Assembly: GCA_039545315.1 (NCBI GenBank)
Contig: BCIM01000004.1
Coordinates: 770,643 to 834,642, forward strand
Length of the DNA: 64,000 nucleotides
Reading direction: 5' to 3'
From: Kondoa malvinella
Taxonomy: Eukaryota; Basidiomycota; Agaricostilbomycetes; Agaricostilbales; Kondoaceae
Shown here: piece by piece, positions 1 through 11,568 of the stretch
Position numbering within the stretch: position 1 is the stretch's first letter
Layout of the letters: each line of letters opens with the position of its first letter
Notes under the pieces: generated by a model
Told to the model about the DNA's origin: nothing
The model's input: the letters and a program-made list of their open reading frames with translations, nothing else
The model's database searches: none
Program-made: the position numbers and the translations under genes

Positions 1-23
1 AGGCTGACAATGGGTCCTTGTAG

Positions 24-476
24 TATTTCGGTCCCGAATTCCTCATCGAATGCCCAACTGGATCTGGCGAGATGATGACCTTGGCTGGCGTCGCCGACGA
101 GATTCAACATCGTATCATTCACATGTTTGCTCGTGATCAGACTGGAGAACGTGCTACCAACGGTGGTTCTGAGCGACTGAACCGCGACCCCAACTTCCGC
201 GATTACTTGAACTTTTACGAGTTCTTCCATGCCGACAATGGAAAGGGCCTTGGTGCATCACACCAGACTGGATGGACCGGCTTTGTCGCCTACTTCATCT
301 GGCAAACTGGACACAGCGCACGCCTACCACGTACACCTCGCACACCCAGATCATCGGCGATGCACTACTTTGACGAGACTGTACCGCCAACTCCAGCCAG
401 TCATTCCGAGAATGGCGACTACCTATCTGACTACGGCGGAGCAAGTGGAACCGAGATGGAGCCTGAAGAGTTGTAG
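24..476 (+). CDS. GH63-like glycoside hydrolase, C-terminal exon (partial)
   Basis: This is the last exon of a gene that begins left of the window. An in-frame TAG at 21-23 fits the end of an intron (..TTGTAG), so the exon probably opens at 24 with YFGPEFLIECPTGSGE. The motifs ECPTGSG, FRDYLNFYEFFHADNG and GLGASHQTGWTG are typical of the C-terminal (alpha/alpha)6-barrel region of fungal glycoside hydrolase family 63-like proteins, which are relatives of processing glucosidase I. After GWTGFVAYFIW comes a low-complexity tail rich in Pro, Thr and Ser, ending in an acidic stretch and a TAG. Known: GH63 enzymes trim alpha-glucosidic linkages. Inferred: whether this one is the ER enzyme or a cytosolic homologue cannot be told from the tail alone. 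Confidence 0.72.
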   Translation, partial: YFGPEFLIECPTGSGEMMTLAGVADEIQHRIIHMFARDQTGERATNGGSERLNRDPNFRDYLNFYEFFHADNGKGLGASHQTGWTGFVAYFIWQTGHSARLPRTPRTPRSSAMHYFDETVPPTPASHSENGDYLSDYGGASGTEMEPEEL

Positions 477-737
477 TTGCGTAAAGAGGGACAAGTTGGG
501 TTTTGTGAATATTCTTAATTTGGGAAAGCATGGGACGCGGAAGTAGAGGGACCACTCAGCATCATCAAGCACAACACTATAGACAAAGCAGTACCTGTGT
601 ACATATAGAATGCAAGCATTTTTTCGTATCATTTCGCCTGTAGCGCCCGATGACGTCTTTGACCGCGCGCAAAATTCCGCTATCTTCTTCACCAACCAAT
701 ACTATACAATACAATACTACATCAGACCTTGCACAAC

Positions 738-1850
738 ATGTCTGTAGAAGCTCGAACAGTGTATGCGCGGCGTAGACAGCTCTACGATTATACGCTGACT
801 GCCTCGCTCTCCTTTTGCAGAAACATTTCAGGCCTGTCGCCTACCACTACCAAAGAAGGCCTCCATTCGTTTTTGTCGTTCTGTGGGCAAATTGAGAGTG
901 TGTTTCAACTGTTACAACGATATGAAGACGTCGCAGCTGACTCGAGAGCAGACATTGAAATTAATGGCACTTCTGGCAGCGTCACGTTTGCAAAAGAATC
1001 TGCCGCTTTGACTGCGCGCCTCTTGGATGGAGGGTCTCGTACGTCTCTAGCTCTCTCCCTTGACCAACTCCGCTAATGCTTTCTTCGTGTAGTGGACGGA
1101 GCAGTCTTGACTATCCACAGCACTGCCTCGCACTCTACTGCAGACCACGACGATCACTCTCCAGAAGGCACTGACATTGCCCAAGAATCAAAGCCGCGTA
1201 CCGCAGTCATTGCTGAAGTCCTTTCGCATGGCTACATCCTAGGCGACCAAGCTATTCAAAAAGCTATTGAACTCGACAACAGCTATGGCATTTCAGCTCG
1301 CTTCTTGAACTTCTTCAAGCCTTTGACCGAGCAATTCACCTCTAAAGCTTCCGAGCTTGACCAGCAACACCATATCTCTGAAAAGGCAGTTTCTGCTGCA
1401 AAGGACACGGATGCCAAATTGCATGTCAAGGAGTGCGTTTCTTAACCTCCAGGTCGGAGATCTGTTGGCTCATTGAGGTTCAGCAATGTCAACAAGGCTA
1501 CTCAGATTGGCAAGCAGTACTACTCTTCTGCTCTTCAGGTGTGTAAATCATACTTTTGGAAAGCAGTCCTGATGGCTTTCTATAGTCACCTCTCGGCTCG
1601 AAAGTCAGCCAATTTTACACTCAGACTTCCAAGCAAGTCGTCGACGTGCACGAAGAAGCTCGCCGTATCGCCAACAGCAGGTACATCCGACAGTAGCTTA
1701 GTTGTATATCTTACTGAGCGCCTGTCTCGCATGTACAGAAAACCGGTTACCCTCGACACGCAGACTCCAGCCGCACCTGCCCAAAGCGAAGTTGTCCCAG
1801 AGGCTGGTCCATCAACAGCCAACGTAGCAACCACCATGGGCGCTCACTAA
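738..1850 (+). CDS. Vip1-type RRM RNA-binding protein, seven exons
   Basis: A complete gene of 262 codons can be read as exons 738-760, 821-897, 952-1038, 1093-1432, 1484-1538, 1586-1680 and 1739-1850. All joins keep frame with GT...AG introns of 45-60 bases. The N-terminus is a single RRM: beta1 VNISGLSP, helix TKEGLHSFLSFCGQIE, then GSVTFAKESAALTARLLDGG and LDGAVLTI. The C-terminal half is helical, with SKVSQFYTQTSKQVVDVHEEA, which resembles the conserved tail of fission-yeast Vip1-like proteins. It ends in a Pro/Ala-rich segment. Known: this family binds RNA and its members are small cytoplasmic or nuclear factors of poorly defined role. The start at 738 is preferred because the first 23-base exon completes the beta1 strand only after splicing. 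Confidence 0.85.
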
Positions 1851-1932
1851 GCCAATAACGGACTCAAATTCGATGTAGTGTAAACGAAATCCCCAAGTTA
1901 ATTTGAAAGCCTGTTGTCTAGGCTAGTATTTC

Positions 1933-2524
1933 CTATTTCTGCTTCTTTACATTCCTGCTCGACCTTCTTCTCGCTGGTTCTGGCTTGCCTGCATCTGGTA
2001 GCCATTCGTTATCTGCCTCGCGCGTCTTTTGCGCTTTGGTTGTTGAGGGTGATGGTGCGTTTGACAAGCCTGAATCCGCGTTCGGTCGTCTGTGTGGAGT
2101 TAGCGGAATGCTGTGAGCAGGCAGAGTACACCCATACAGATCAATCTCTTCTAGCGCGCCGCGGCCCTGCTCGCGATCAATCCAAGGATCACAACACTTG
2201 TAGACATGACTTACCCGTAGCGATACATAGTCTGGATGCTGCTCTTTCGGTACTGCGATTTGTCGAACACTCTGAAAATGTCAAGACACGTCAACCATCT
2301 CAACAGCGTCCATATAGCATATAACGCACAGTGACAAATCCTGGCGCTCCCTTTCCATAGCCTGAACGACTGGGCGGATTGATATATGTCCAATAGACCC
2401 AACGAAAGACGAAGCCTATTGGAATGCCAATGACGACCAAAGGGACGAGTCTGCGCTCGATATTCAACATAGGAAACCAGTGGACAAGTGGTCTTGCTAC
2501 TACGCACAGCTGAAGATCTGGCAT
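1933..2524 (-). CDS. Small predicted membrane protein, unknown
   Basis: Read from ATG at 2524 leftwards: MPDLQLCVVARPLVHWF, then a hydrophobic stretch LVPLVVIGIPIGFVFRWVYW, a likely membrane segment, followed by a basic and proline-containing loop. A GTGCGT donor and a TTTTCAG acceptor remove 58 bases and join GAPGFVT to SVRQIAVPKEQHPDYVSLR. A GTAAGT donor then opens a likely 48-base intron. The rest is polar, basic and probably disordered, ending at TAG 1933-1935. I do not recognise the family. The size and single membrane helix would suit a small organelle-membrane subunit, but that is a guess. An additional upstream exon cannot be excluded. Confidence 0.45.
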
Positions 2525-2702
2525 TTTCCTTATGAGAGGTTGTCGTGATGAAAGCGCAAACGACAAGCCTTCCCTCTCGCGTCTTTGCCTGTTGTTCTCT
2601 GTGTTTCCCTATCTGCTGTCGCAATGCTGTTGAGCCTTTCAATTGCCAGGCTGTTATGATTGTACAAAGTATTGCAACAAGGCTAGTACTGAAGCAAGCC
2701 CA

Positions 2703-4134
2703 TCAACCTCTCTTTCCACCTCTCGTTGGCCCTCTTCGACCTGCCTGAGATTGACGGACAGGCCTCTCAGACTGCTGTAGATCGTTGACGAAGTGATAGC
2801 CCTTTAAAGGGCGCGGCGCTTGCTGTTCAACATGGGCCGCTCGTACTGCGCCTGTCAATCCTCTGTTGAAGAACTGCTGCTCGCCAGGTCCGGAAGCCTG
2901 ATTTGGTGATTGATGTGAGGAAGGCGGGTGAAACCGAGCATTGAGACTCGGTTGTACCACAGAATTGACAAACCGGTTTGAAGTAGCATTGCCGCTTTGG
3001 ATAGTCTCTCTCGCCAGCTGGCAGCTTGTATGAGCTAAGGACGCTGTTAGAGATGCAACAACATACCTGCCTAAGGGCAATGACCATTAGAGGACCCTGT
3101 TCGAGGGCTTCCTCGGCATTGAAGCCAATCCCAGGCTGCCCATCTTGACGCCTCGGAATTCTGCGTGGCCAGCAGTACACGGTATAAGCCCAGCGGAAAT
3201 CCGATCGCGATACCTGTTCAGTTGCAGATTAGCAGCTGGCAAGAGCAAGTAGAGCGGCGACTTGCATTTGAAGCTCTCTGCCTGATAGTCCGGATCAAGC
3301 TTTGATGAGCTTCAGCGTGCTGTAAAGAGCATTTGATAAGAGGCGTGAGCGATCACAGGTACGAGTGAGCATACAGGTTGATCAGCGATCTTTTCATGGC
3401 TGTCGCGGGATCGCGCTAGTGTCTGAAGCGTCTGCAAATTCGTTCGTTAGGCTGGTGACGAGTCTTACTCAGCCGGCTCACTGCAAAGAAGCGGATGACC
3501 TCGAGCATAGCAGCTACTCCAGTCTCCCAGAACTGTTGTTTCGCTTCGTCGACGCTGCCCTCGACAAGGTGTTGAAGCTCGGCCTTCTGTTGACGATCAA
3601 GAGCATCATCAGTAGTCGCTCAACAAGCAGATCTAAGCACACCAAGGCTTGTACTTTGGTGATGCAATGTCCGAGAGCTTCGGTTCCTGATGCAGCAGAG
3701 CTCTCGAAATCAGCTTGGTGCTCGAACCACTTGACCCCAGCGGAAACGATGAGTTTGGCGGACTCGCTCAGATTCAGAGCATGGGCAAAGCTAGCCCGAC
3801 CAGCGTAATTCATGAATAAACTCTCGAAGAGATCCCAGTGTGCGCGAGATGACTTGTTCGCTGGAGTGGTGAGAAGTCGAGCGAGTCGGTAAAGACAGGC
3901 AGCCATTTTTGCACGGAATGCTTCTTCGTGTTGATGATAAGATATCCAGAGTTCGTCAACGAGGTACGATTGATTCGCTCTGTCTTTCGCCCGTTCCATG
4001 TCGCAGATGATCTCGGACAGCGTCTTCAAGGTATTTTGGGGTTCTTTGAGAGCCTGTTCCCATAGATCGTTTCGATCAAGATTGATAGATTGGACGCTCG
4101 ATTGAGGTTGGCGCAGACTGGCAGGTTGTGACAT
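2703..4134 (-). CDS. Unknown helical protein with disordered RG-rich tail
   Basis: The first exon starts at ATG 4134 (MSQPASLRQPQ). It encodes a long alpha-helical region containing LVDELWISYHQHEEAFRAK and HALNLSESAKLIVSAG, a pattern loosely like TPR/14-3-3-type helical repeats such as Est1/SMG proteins. That link is weak. Splicing by GT...AG joins ITK to KAELQHLVEGSVDEAKQQF and then to LQTLARSRDSHEKIADQ. A later block includes KLDPDYQAESFKCKSPLYLL, RIPRRQDGQPGIGFNAEEAL and GPLMVIALRQ. The last exon is low-complexity and basic, ending RRGPTRGGKRG and TGA at 2703. The join near 3290-3310 uses an uncertain acceptor. Function unknown. Confidence 0.5.
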
Positions 4135-4581
4135 GGGAGACGAGAAGCAATGGATAGATCACGAATAGAAAAAAGGAATTGCCTTGATGAAAATAGAACG
4201 AGAAGAGTCTTTACTATTGTAGCGGAGGAAGAAAAGAGCAAATCTGAGGCAGAATAGGCTGTTGCCGGAAGAAGAGAAACTCTGATATGCCGATTCGTGT
4301 GGTACCTTGTGTCGCGAGATGGATACTTCCCGGTCTGAGCATTTGCCGTTCTGTACCAATGCGCCCAGTCTGCCTTGATGTTCGAGTAGATTAAGTCGAT
4401 AACAGTAGATCACGGCGCTTGCAGATCAAGGTAGGCATCTATGTAATTACGAGCGAGAGCTAGCCAAATGCGAGACAAGTTTGCTGCAGCCACGCTTCGA
4501 TGGTTTGCACAAGGTCTGGGATATCTTCGAGTAGTCAGGGTATCAACAAAGCCCCTAGGTATTTTGCTTGTGCGTATTGAC
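4135..4581. other. Intergenic, divergent promoter region
   Basis: This lies between the start of the leftward unknown gene and the left inverted arm. Short open frames exist on both strands, but none shows splice-supported structure or a recognisable motif. It probably holds the two divergent promoters. Nothing else was seen. Confidence 0.4.
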
Positions 4582-6180
4582 GGTTGCTCTCCAACCTGTT
4601 GCGATTTTTGGCTCTCGACCTCATACCGCCTCAAGCCACTCCTCACAGCTATGGCCGCGCTTGACACGCGTCTATCAGCCTTAACGCTGAACCCAGCAGG
4701 CAACAGCAAACTTCAATCAAAGGTCCGCTCTCCGTGCCCAAAAAAGTAAACAATGCCCGTCCGATGCTCATGCCAGGAAAATAGTACAGAGTGCCCAAGA
4801 CGAGCGAAGCAGAGACNAGACCGCCTTTGAGTAAGATTCAATCTGCCTCGCAGCAGAAGGTNTCCACTTTCAAGCCTTCACGTCCTGTTGCGAGTACAAC
4901 TGCTCCAGCGCGTTCTGCGCAATCCTCTCAATCTTCCGTGACTGCTCCTTCTTCTTCTCAACCTACTCCATCTCTTGATTTTGGTCGGTATGACGGAGGA
5001 TTTGAGCGCGATGAAGCTGCTGCGAGAGGGGAATCAGTCAAAGGCGAAGCTGCTACGGAACTTGCTCTAGATTCTAGCTCATCAAAGTAAGCTCTACCTC
5101 TGCTCTGGGTATCTCGTGACTAATATCGAGCAAAAGACTAAGTCGCCCGACGAAGCCCTGGAAATTCTCCGACTTCGAACTAGGTCGCCCTTTAGGCAAG
5201 GGCAAGTTCGGTCGTGTCTACATGGTCAGAACGAAGCACACCGAGCCGCAGTACATCCTCGCTTTAAAGTGTCTCTACAAGTCGGAGCTGGTCAAAGACA
5301 AGGTCGAGAAACAGACACGAAGGGAGATCGAGATTCAGTCGAATCTGAGGCATCCGCACATCCTCAGGCTGCATGGCTATTTCCATGATGAGAAGCGGAT
5401 ATTCTTAATGTTGGAGTTCGCTGGCAAGGGAGAGCTGTACAAGCAATTGTCAAAGCATGGTAAATTCAGCGANAAGAGGTCATCGAGGGTCGGTCCTGGT
5501 AGTTCATCCTCAGCTTTTGCTGATGTGGCTGTCTTGTCCGACAGTACATCGCTCAAATGGCCGACGCTCTGCAATATCTGCACAAGAAGCACGTCATCCA
5601 TCGCGATATCAAACCTGAAAACATCCTCCTCGGTTTGAATGGCGATCTCAAGATAGGCGACTTTGGTTGGTCTGTGCATGCTCCGTCTGATCGGTACGCT
5701 CTTCTCTCCTCGTACATTTGCTTGAGCTGATTGCCGATGGTATAGACGAACAACGCTCTGCGGCACTCTAGATTACTTGCCGCCCGAAATGGTTGAAGGG
5801 AAACATCACACGCGAGAAGTCGATCTATGGGCACTCGGCGTGCTGACATACGAATTTCTGGTTGGCGCACCACCGTTTGAAGAGCTTTCTGGTGCACAAG
5901 CGACGTACAAGCGGATAGCAAAGGTGGACTTGAAGATTGCCGAGACTGTTTCTCCAGAAGCTAGGGATCTCATCAAAGGTGTACGTCCGATCTCGTCCTT
6001 TTAGGAATTGAAGTACTGATGCGATCAGTAGCTTTTACGACATGACCCTCAAGATCGCTTGCCAATAGCGGACGTGCTGACGCATCCTTGGATACTCAAG
6101 TACAAGAAGACAAAGGACTCTCAGCAGCTGGAAGTGATATAGGCATCTGTTCATATGTGCATAATGTATTCGTTCAGCTT
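4582..6180 (+). repeat. Left arm of a 1.6-kb inverted repeat (Aurora kinase copy A)
   Basis: Position p here matches 54035 minus p on the opposite strand of the right arm (47855-49453), with no gaps noticed. The part from about 4651 to 5900 is identical as far as I compared it, including single N bases at 4817, 4862 and 5473 mirrored at 49218, 49173 and 48562. Differences seen include 5902 (G/A), 5939 (G/C), many between 6040 and 6180, and many between 4582 and 4650. Similarity stops at both ends. The spacer between the arms is about 41.7 kb. Confidence 0.9.
4651..6142 (+). CDS. Aurora-type Ser/Thr protein kinase, copy A
   Basis: Starts at ATG 4651 ([17 protein letters not shown]). A Ser/Thr/Pro-rich N-terminal extension is followed by a full kinase domain: glycine loop [10 protein letters not shown], catalytic lysine in ALKCLY, the alphaC glutamate in REIEIQSNL, catalytic loop [21 protein letters not shown], activation segment [18 protein letters not shown], and [25 protein letters not shown] and [12 protein letters not shown] are hallmarks of Aurora/Ipl1 kinases. 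These act in the chromosomal passenger complex to correct kinetochore attachment and drive mitosis. The gene has six exons with introns of about 50-60 bases; the last joins IKG to [10 protein letters not shown]. It ends ..LEVI TAG, 87 bases from the convergent lactate dehydrogenase stop. Three N bases fall in coding sequence: two silent, one giving Asp or Glu. A second copy lies at 47893-49384. Confidence 0.9.
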
Positions 6181-6229
6181 GATAACACCTACACTATGCA
6201 TACAGTCGGTGATCACTCTGCACAGTACA

Positions 6230-8375
6230 TTACTCCTGCACAATTGACTTGCCGAGCAGTCCATCAAGCAATTCGACGTGCTGCGGACCAAGTTGCTTTA
6301 AATTGTTCACTCCCAGTAATCTCATCGTGGTCGCTATTTCTTCTTCCATGACTGCACACCATCATCAGCGTACATGTTATCGTAGGCAGACAGACTCACT
6401 GTCAAATACCCTTCGCACACCTTGTTCACCATAACACGACTAAGGCACGTCAGAAAAGCTTCAGTTCGCGCTAACGGAAACTCACTTGTGCGTATAAGAA
6501 CGGCCTGCCCATCGCTACACCATTTGCTCCACAGCACAGCGCTTTGACGACGTCTGTTCCTCTTCTGATGCCGCCATCAATGTAGACTTCGAACCCTTCT
6601 GCTTGGCGTTTCTTGAAATCAGCTTCTTGTCTCAGGCGTATCAGTGTAGCTAGAGGCGCTGGCGCTCTGTAAGATGATCAGCAAAGAAGCATGAGCCAGA
6701 TGGAACCTACGAATCTAGCTGTCTACCGCCATGATTGCTCAAAATCACTCCGTTCACGCCGTGCTCGTACGCTTTCTTGACGTCAGCTGTCGTGCCTGTC
6801 AAAAAAGTTCCATCATCTGATTCGCTCAGATCGAGCCAGACGTACTTAGGCCTTTGATCAGCAACGGAGTATTTGGCGCGATACTCCTTATCCAAGCGAT
6901 ATCTTTCCAAGCCAAGTCCACTATATTGAAAGTCTTCAGCTTTGCAAATCATGCAGAAAAGCCACCGACCGTCCATAGAAGAGAATTGAGCTAAAGACAC
7001 TCTCAGCCGCTGACATCTCCCCATACGAGAGAAGCTGACCTCCGCTAACAGAATCGTTGTCCTTCAGGGAAGAATCTTGATATACGCCTTTTGATCTGAG
7101 ATCCTTCTCTCTTTTACCACCAACCGGAGCGTCGACAGTGAAGCTGAACCCAACATGAAAGTCAGCACGAGATCAAACAGATCGCCAGAGGCCGTACACG
7201 ATAGCCTCGCATCCTCCCCTGTAAACGCATCAGCTGAATGCTCCTATGAATATAGCTGACGCACTCGACAGCTTTCCGAATCACTCTCTCGCTCTTAGGC
7301 CTATCACGATGTACATAGAGCTGATACCAAAGCGTAGTTTTTTTCAACCCATCTTTGACTGCTTGATCTCGCGCTCCGAAAAGCTCATCAAGGGAACAAG
7401 AAGCGTTGCTCGAGATAGCTTGGAGCGCGCCTCTTTCTGCTGCTCCCCGGGTCAGATTCATTTCGCCATCCGGATGCCCTAGTCTTGCTAGTGCAGCTGG
7501 GGCTGTTCGACGATTGCATTTATCAGCATCATAATGCAAAGTCATACCGCACGAACCTATGAACACGGGTAGAGGCACTTCTTTGCCTAAAAACTGCCAT
7601 TGCACATCCACTTGACTAACCGGAACAAGCGTTCTCGGCAACAGGTTCAGATATTCAAACGCGTTCCGATTTCTCTTGAAAGCAACACCATCATCCGCAA
7701 CACTGGCATAATAACAAAACGCTTGACTTTCATCGCCCAAGACGTGTTGTGCAGCTCGCTCAAAGTCATCTAGGTTAATGATGGTGCCTAGAGGTGGTAA
7801 GTTGGCCCGACGAGTACTTTGCTCTTCTGCTTCTGATGGACCTGTCGATTCAGGTTGAAGTTCTGAAAGAGTGGCAGGATCGAGAGTGCCTATATGCTGG
7901 GAGGGCGAGAGGTTATCCCGTAATGTATTTGGCGGGTGCAAGGGTTTGTATACAGAGGTAGCATCTTTGCCTGCTTGTTGTACGACCACAGCAGCTCCGC
8001 CAGGATGTTGGCTGAGAAAGTCAGTCACGCTAAAGCCACGTTAGCCTGATCCTTCAAAGTAAGATCAACTTACTCCCATATCTCATTCTCCAATACGACC
8101 CAGCAATCTTTGTTGGTATTGTGTTTCTTTACTTCAGAAGCAGGTATCAATTTCAAGCCTTTGCCATCTTCAGGCGGAGGAACTTGAGCCGCTCCAGCCG
8201 GATGAAGCGTCGCATCGAGTTGCAAAGGTGGTCGAGTGAGAGTATACCCTGCTAATGCAGTTGCGGAGAGTACGAAAGCTAAGGTCGAGCGCGTTGCAAA
8301 GGTCGGCTGTTTTGCTGAAGTGTGTAGCGTGTGCTGTAGTCGCCCTATCCGATGGAAAGTTTGGCGGAATGACAT
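6230..8375 (-). CDS. Flavocytochrome b2, L-lactate dehydrogenase (cytochrome), mitochondrial
   Basis: ATG at 8375 opens a basic mitochondrial presequence ([20 protein letters not shown]) and a hydrophobic segment [15 protein letters not shown], as in fungal Cyb2 proteins of the intermembrane space. A cytochrome b5 domain follows, with [14 protein letters not shown] and the heme motif [17 protein letters not shown]. Next is the FMN-dependent 2-hydroxy-acid dehydrogenase barrel: [54 protein letters not shown] with the FMN-binding lysine, and [10 protein letters not shown] with the catalytic His and Arg. About six introns interrupt it. The C-terminus [13 protein letters not shown] ends at TAA 6230-6232. 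Reaction: L-lactate to pyruvate, with electrons passed through heme b2 to cytochrome c. It converges on the Aurora kinase gene. A diverged paralogue is at 46294-47855. Confidence 0.88.
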
Positions 8376-8893
8376 TACGACGGCCTTTGTACAGTGTATT
8401 GAGTCGATGTGGTCCTTCTACTGCAAACAGCGATAGGATATTGACCCGACAGCCAAAAGCGGGGTAGGAGGAAAGAAAGACCGAAGCGAAAGAGCCAAGC
8501 ACCAGCGAGCAGATACACGAAGCACAGAAAGAGTACAAAGCAGATCTGACACGAGATCACGACAGTGGCAGTACGAGACCAACCTCTGATAACTTTGCAG
8601 GACAGGTCATCTAAACACCACCACTACGCTGAACCTGAGCTACGATACCAGAGTGCAACAGTCTCCGTTGATACTCTTTACTCTCGAGGGGTTGCATCTG
8701 ATCATCAATCTGGTTTGAGCCGCGTCAAAAGTCCCTCTTTGTCAAGAGTCCTTAGATCCTTTTTCACCTGCTCTTGCTGAATGCATAGGACCGGTATTAT
8801 TCAGCTGTGACTAAGATATTCGCATAAATCCGTGAAATCATTCCTCATACTTGGGCAACAGCGGGACTATTCTTCATAATTAGAGACTTCTGT
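8376..8893. other. Intergenic, no supported gene
   Basis: Upstream region of the flavocytochrome b2 gene and downstream region of the next leftward gene. Short frames on both strands lack motifs or splice support. Confidence 0.4.
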
Positions 8894-9854
8894 TTAGTGA
8901 GCAGATCGCATACCTTGTTCCTCTACTTCAGGCTCCTCATTAGCCTTGGAATCTGGTTCAGCCTCCGTCTCCACTTCTCCAGCCTCAGCGACTTCTTGAA
9001 CTGCGGGTGAGGGAGTAGCTGTAGCGTGAGCTGGATGAAAACACCTCAGTATGCGTGGTAAAAGAGTTGCGAACGACATACTTTGCACAGTCATGCCGAT
9101 GTTTTGTTCCGCATCACTTGCTTTTTTGTTTCGTTGCTGGTCTCCACAGCACACAAAGGGTAGGCAGCATATGAGGGCCAAAACCATAGCGATGTACAAC
9201 CAGACCAGCGTCGTGAGAAAGAAGAATCCAACAGATGCTCCATAGGACGGCTGCAAGACATGTCAAAGATTTCAGCCAGTATAGAGGGTATAGCTTACCA
9301 CCATCTTTTCAGCTCTAAATAGATATGATCAGCGTTCACTAAGCAGCCAGGGGGATGGAATACATCAAATGACTTGCTCTAATGGTTCCGACTGATAGCT
9401 GTTCCACTTTGATAGAATGCACGCCTTCCTCGATGGATTTCAAGTTACTGAAGCAGGTGAAGGCGCGCTCTTCAATCTTGTAGGGATATCCCTCAATACC
9501 AGCTTGCCAGTATTGGATGCCATCGACTTCTACATTGAGTTCGGGCAATTCGATCGGTTGGCTGCTGTTAACGAGGCATAGCTGAAATTTGCTGCCTGTC
9601 AAATCAGATCAGCTTAACCTCATTAAAGATAAGTCCGTGTACTGACCGTATATATCCTTCATCTCGATTGTGGATAGAAAGCTAGCGTTTGATGTAGACA
9701 CAGCCGACGCGTCGGGCAAGACTCTTCTAAAGGACCAGCTATCGTCAGGAAGCAAGGAGATTTGCGATGACGCGATTATAGGTATCGCGAAAGGGGTACT
9801 ATAGGCTACATAGCCAGTGATGGGATCGAACAGCCCGAAGATATCGAGGAACAT
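8894..9854 (-). CDS. Single-pass membrane protein, unknown
   Basis: Starts MFLDIFGLFDPITGYVAYST at 9854. The middle exons give a beta-rich, probably lumenal or extracellular region with possible N-glycosylation sites (NAS, NSS) and the segments MKDIYG, KFQLCLVNSSQPIELPEL and GVHSIKVEQLSVGTIRAS. The 3' part has one clear membrane helix, ASVGFFFLTTLVWLYIAM..LICCLPFVCC. An acidic cytoplasmic tail with EAGEVETEAEPDSKANEEPE follows. The cysteines after the helix could be palmitoylated (inference). Small introns separate the exons. The final splice near 8915 (GAACAAG/GTATGC) leaves the true stop uncertain. Family not recognised. Confidence 0.5.
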
Positions 9855-10178
9855 CTTTCTAATGCTTGGATGCTGGGGACGACTGAGATTGCTGCAGCGG
9901 AAAGGTTTGGAGACAAGGAAGAAAGGAAATACGAGCGCGAAGCAATACTACTGGCAAGAGCAGCCTAGTTCAATTGAAAAGCGCACAGGCATGACAACAC
10001 CGAGAGTCCGAGACAGAGAGACATCAGAATATCCAAGATAAGAAAGCAAGGCAGAATTGAGCTTGAAACAACAGCTCATGACAGTGTTCGCAGCCTCACA
10101 AAGCACCACATCGCAGTCCGAGACCGACCCCTTCGACTCACTTTGTTTATTCTGGCAGCTCTTCCATAAACAGTCAAC

Positions 10179-11386
10179 ATGAGCTTCTTTACAGGATTGT
10201 GAGTTTCAACAGCAGCTCTGGCATGCCATGAACGTCTGAAAAGCATTGCGAGCACACAGAGGCAAGCAACGAACCTTTAAACCGAAAAAGGTCTACTCCC
10301 CCTTTGTGACGCGTTGCAAGGACGTGTTATTGACTATCTGGCTGCTCTCGTAGAATGTAGCAGAAGGGACTAAACAGGTATGCTCTCCTCTTGCAAGCAT
10401 TTGAGGACAGGCTGAAGGGTCAATGCGTGCCAAAAAACAGTATCAGCTCAAGAAGTGCGTATTGGCCTGATGTCGCAGAGTGATGTTGAATGTTAGTACA
10501 GATATGCAGAAGCGACACTTGGTTCTGGCAACCTTAGAATGGCAGTCGTTCTGCCTGAGGGCGAAGACCTGAACGAATGGCTCGCCGTAAACAGTGCGTC
10601 AGGGTCACACCGCATAGGCAAATGCTTATGCGAAATCGTTCTGCGTACAGCTGTGGACTTTTTCAACCAGATCAACATGGTACCTTCATCCCTTTTCATA
10701 CTCGCACGCGCTAAGTCTGGCACAGCTTTATGGAACAGTGACAGAATTCTGCACGCCTGAAGAATGCCCTGTCATGTGCGCTGGACCTAGGTGGGTGCGC
10801 AGTATCGCTCATGAGCGTTGTCTCATGGCGAAGTTTCGCTCATCCACAGATTTGAATACCACTGGCAAGATGGTGTAAACTACAAGAAGCCCACAAAGCT
10901 CTCTGCACCTGGTAAGCCTCTCAGAGCATGTTATAATTATCTTGTACCGCAATTGATGCTTGAACAGAATACGTCGACGCGTTAATGAACTGGGTTCAAG
11001 GCATGTTGGACGATGAAGCCATCTTCCCTTCAAAGATTGGTTTGTGCTCTTCTCGTTTCTCGTCCATCCGAGACTCACGAAGGCTGCAGGCGTGCCTTTC
11101 CCGCGTAACTTCATAGCCACCATCAAATCTATAGTCCGCCGTCTGTTCCGCGTCTATGCTCATTTATACAACCATCATTTCGCTCAATTGTGTGCACTGA
11201 GTATCGAAGGTTCGTCTGCACTCTTTCAGTCTGATTTTTGACTAAGTAAGACGTGTTTGACGAACAGCACACATTAACACCTCGTATCGCCATTTCTTGT
11301 TGTTTGTCAACGAATTCCAGCTCATCGAGAAGAAGGAGCTCGCGCCGCTACAAGAGCTAAATGAGGGAATCGTTACGGATTTGTGA
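10179..11386 (+). CDS. MOB1: MOB1-type kinase activator
   Basis: Starts at ATG 10179 (MSFFTG). After removing seven or so short introns it reads [140 protein letters not shown] and NHHF. The TLGSGNLR block and the Cys2His2 zinc site (the [11 protein letters not shown] cysteines plus HLYNHH) identify a class I Mob protein. It ends GIVTDL TGA at 11384-11386. Known role: Mob1 binds and activates NDR/LATS-family kinases (Dbf2, Sid2) in the mitotic exit or septation network. It should be close to full family length, about 215 residues. Confidence 0.93.
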
Positions 11387-11568
11387 AGTTGGACATTTCG
11401 CTTGTACAGTTTCGATTGGCTTTTATGTAACACTTGGTTTGCACTCGTCGTTCGCTCGCGGTCGTAGCTGGAATGAACAGAAGGATACAACAATATACTT
11501 TTTTTTACATGCAATTGGGGAGTACAACAATCGATCAAACCGATACAACAAGTGAACGAAACACACGC

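Noticed and set aside
2703..4134. Peroxin Pex16 or Est1/SMG7 identity for the unknown helical gene
   Set aside because: Only short, weak resemblances were seen. The spliced protein lacks the conserved Pex16 blocks, and the TPR-like match is too loose.
4582..6180. The inverted arms as terminal inverted repeats of one giant transposon spanning 45 kb
   Set aside because: The arms contain a complete host-type kinase gene, their edges fade by divergence rather than ending sharply, no target-site duplication is visible, and the enclosed genes are mostly housekeeping.
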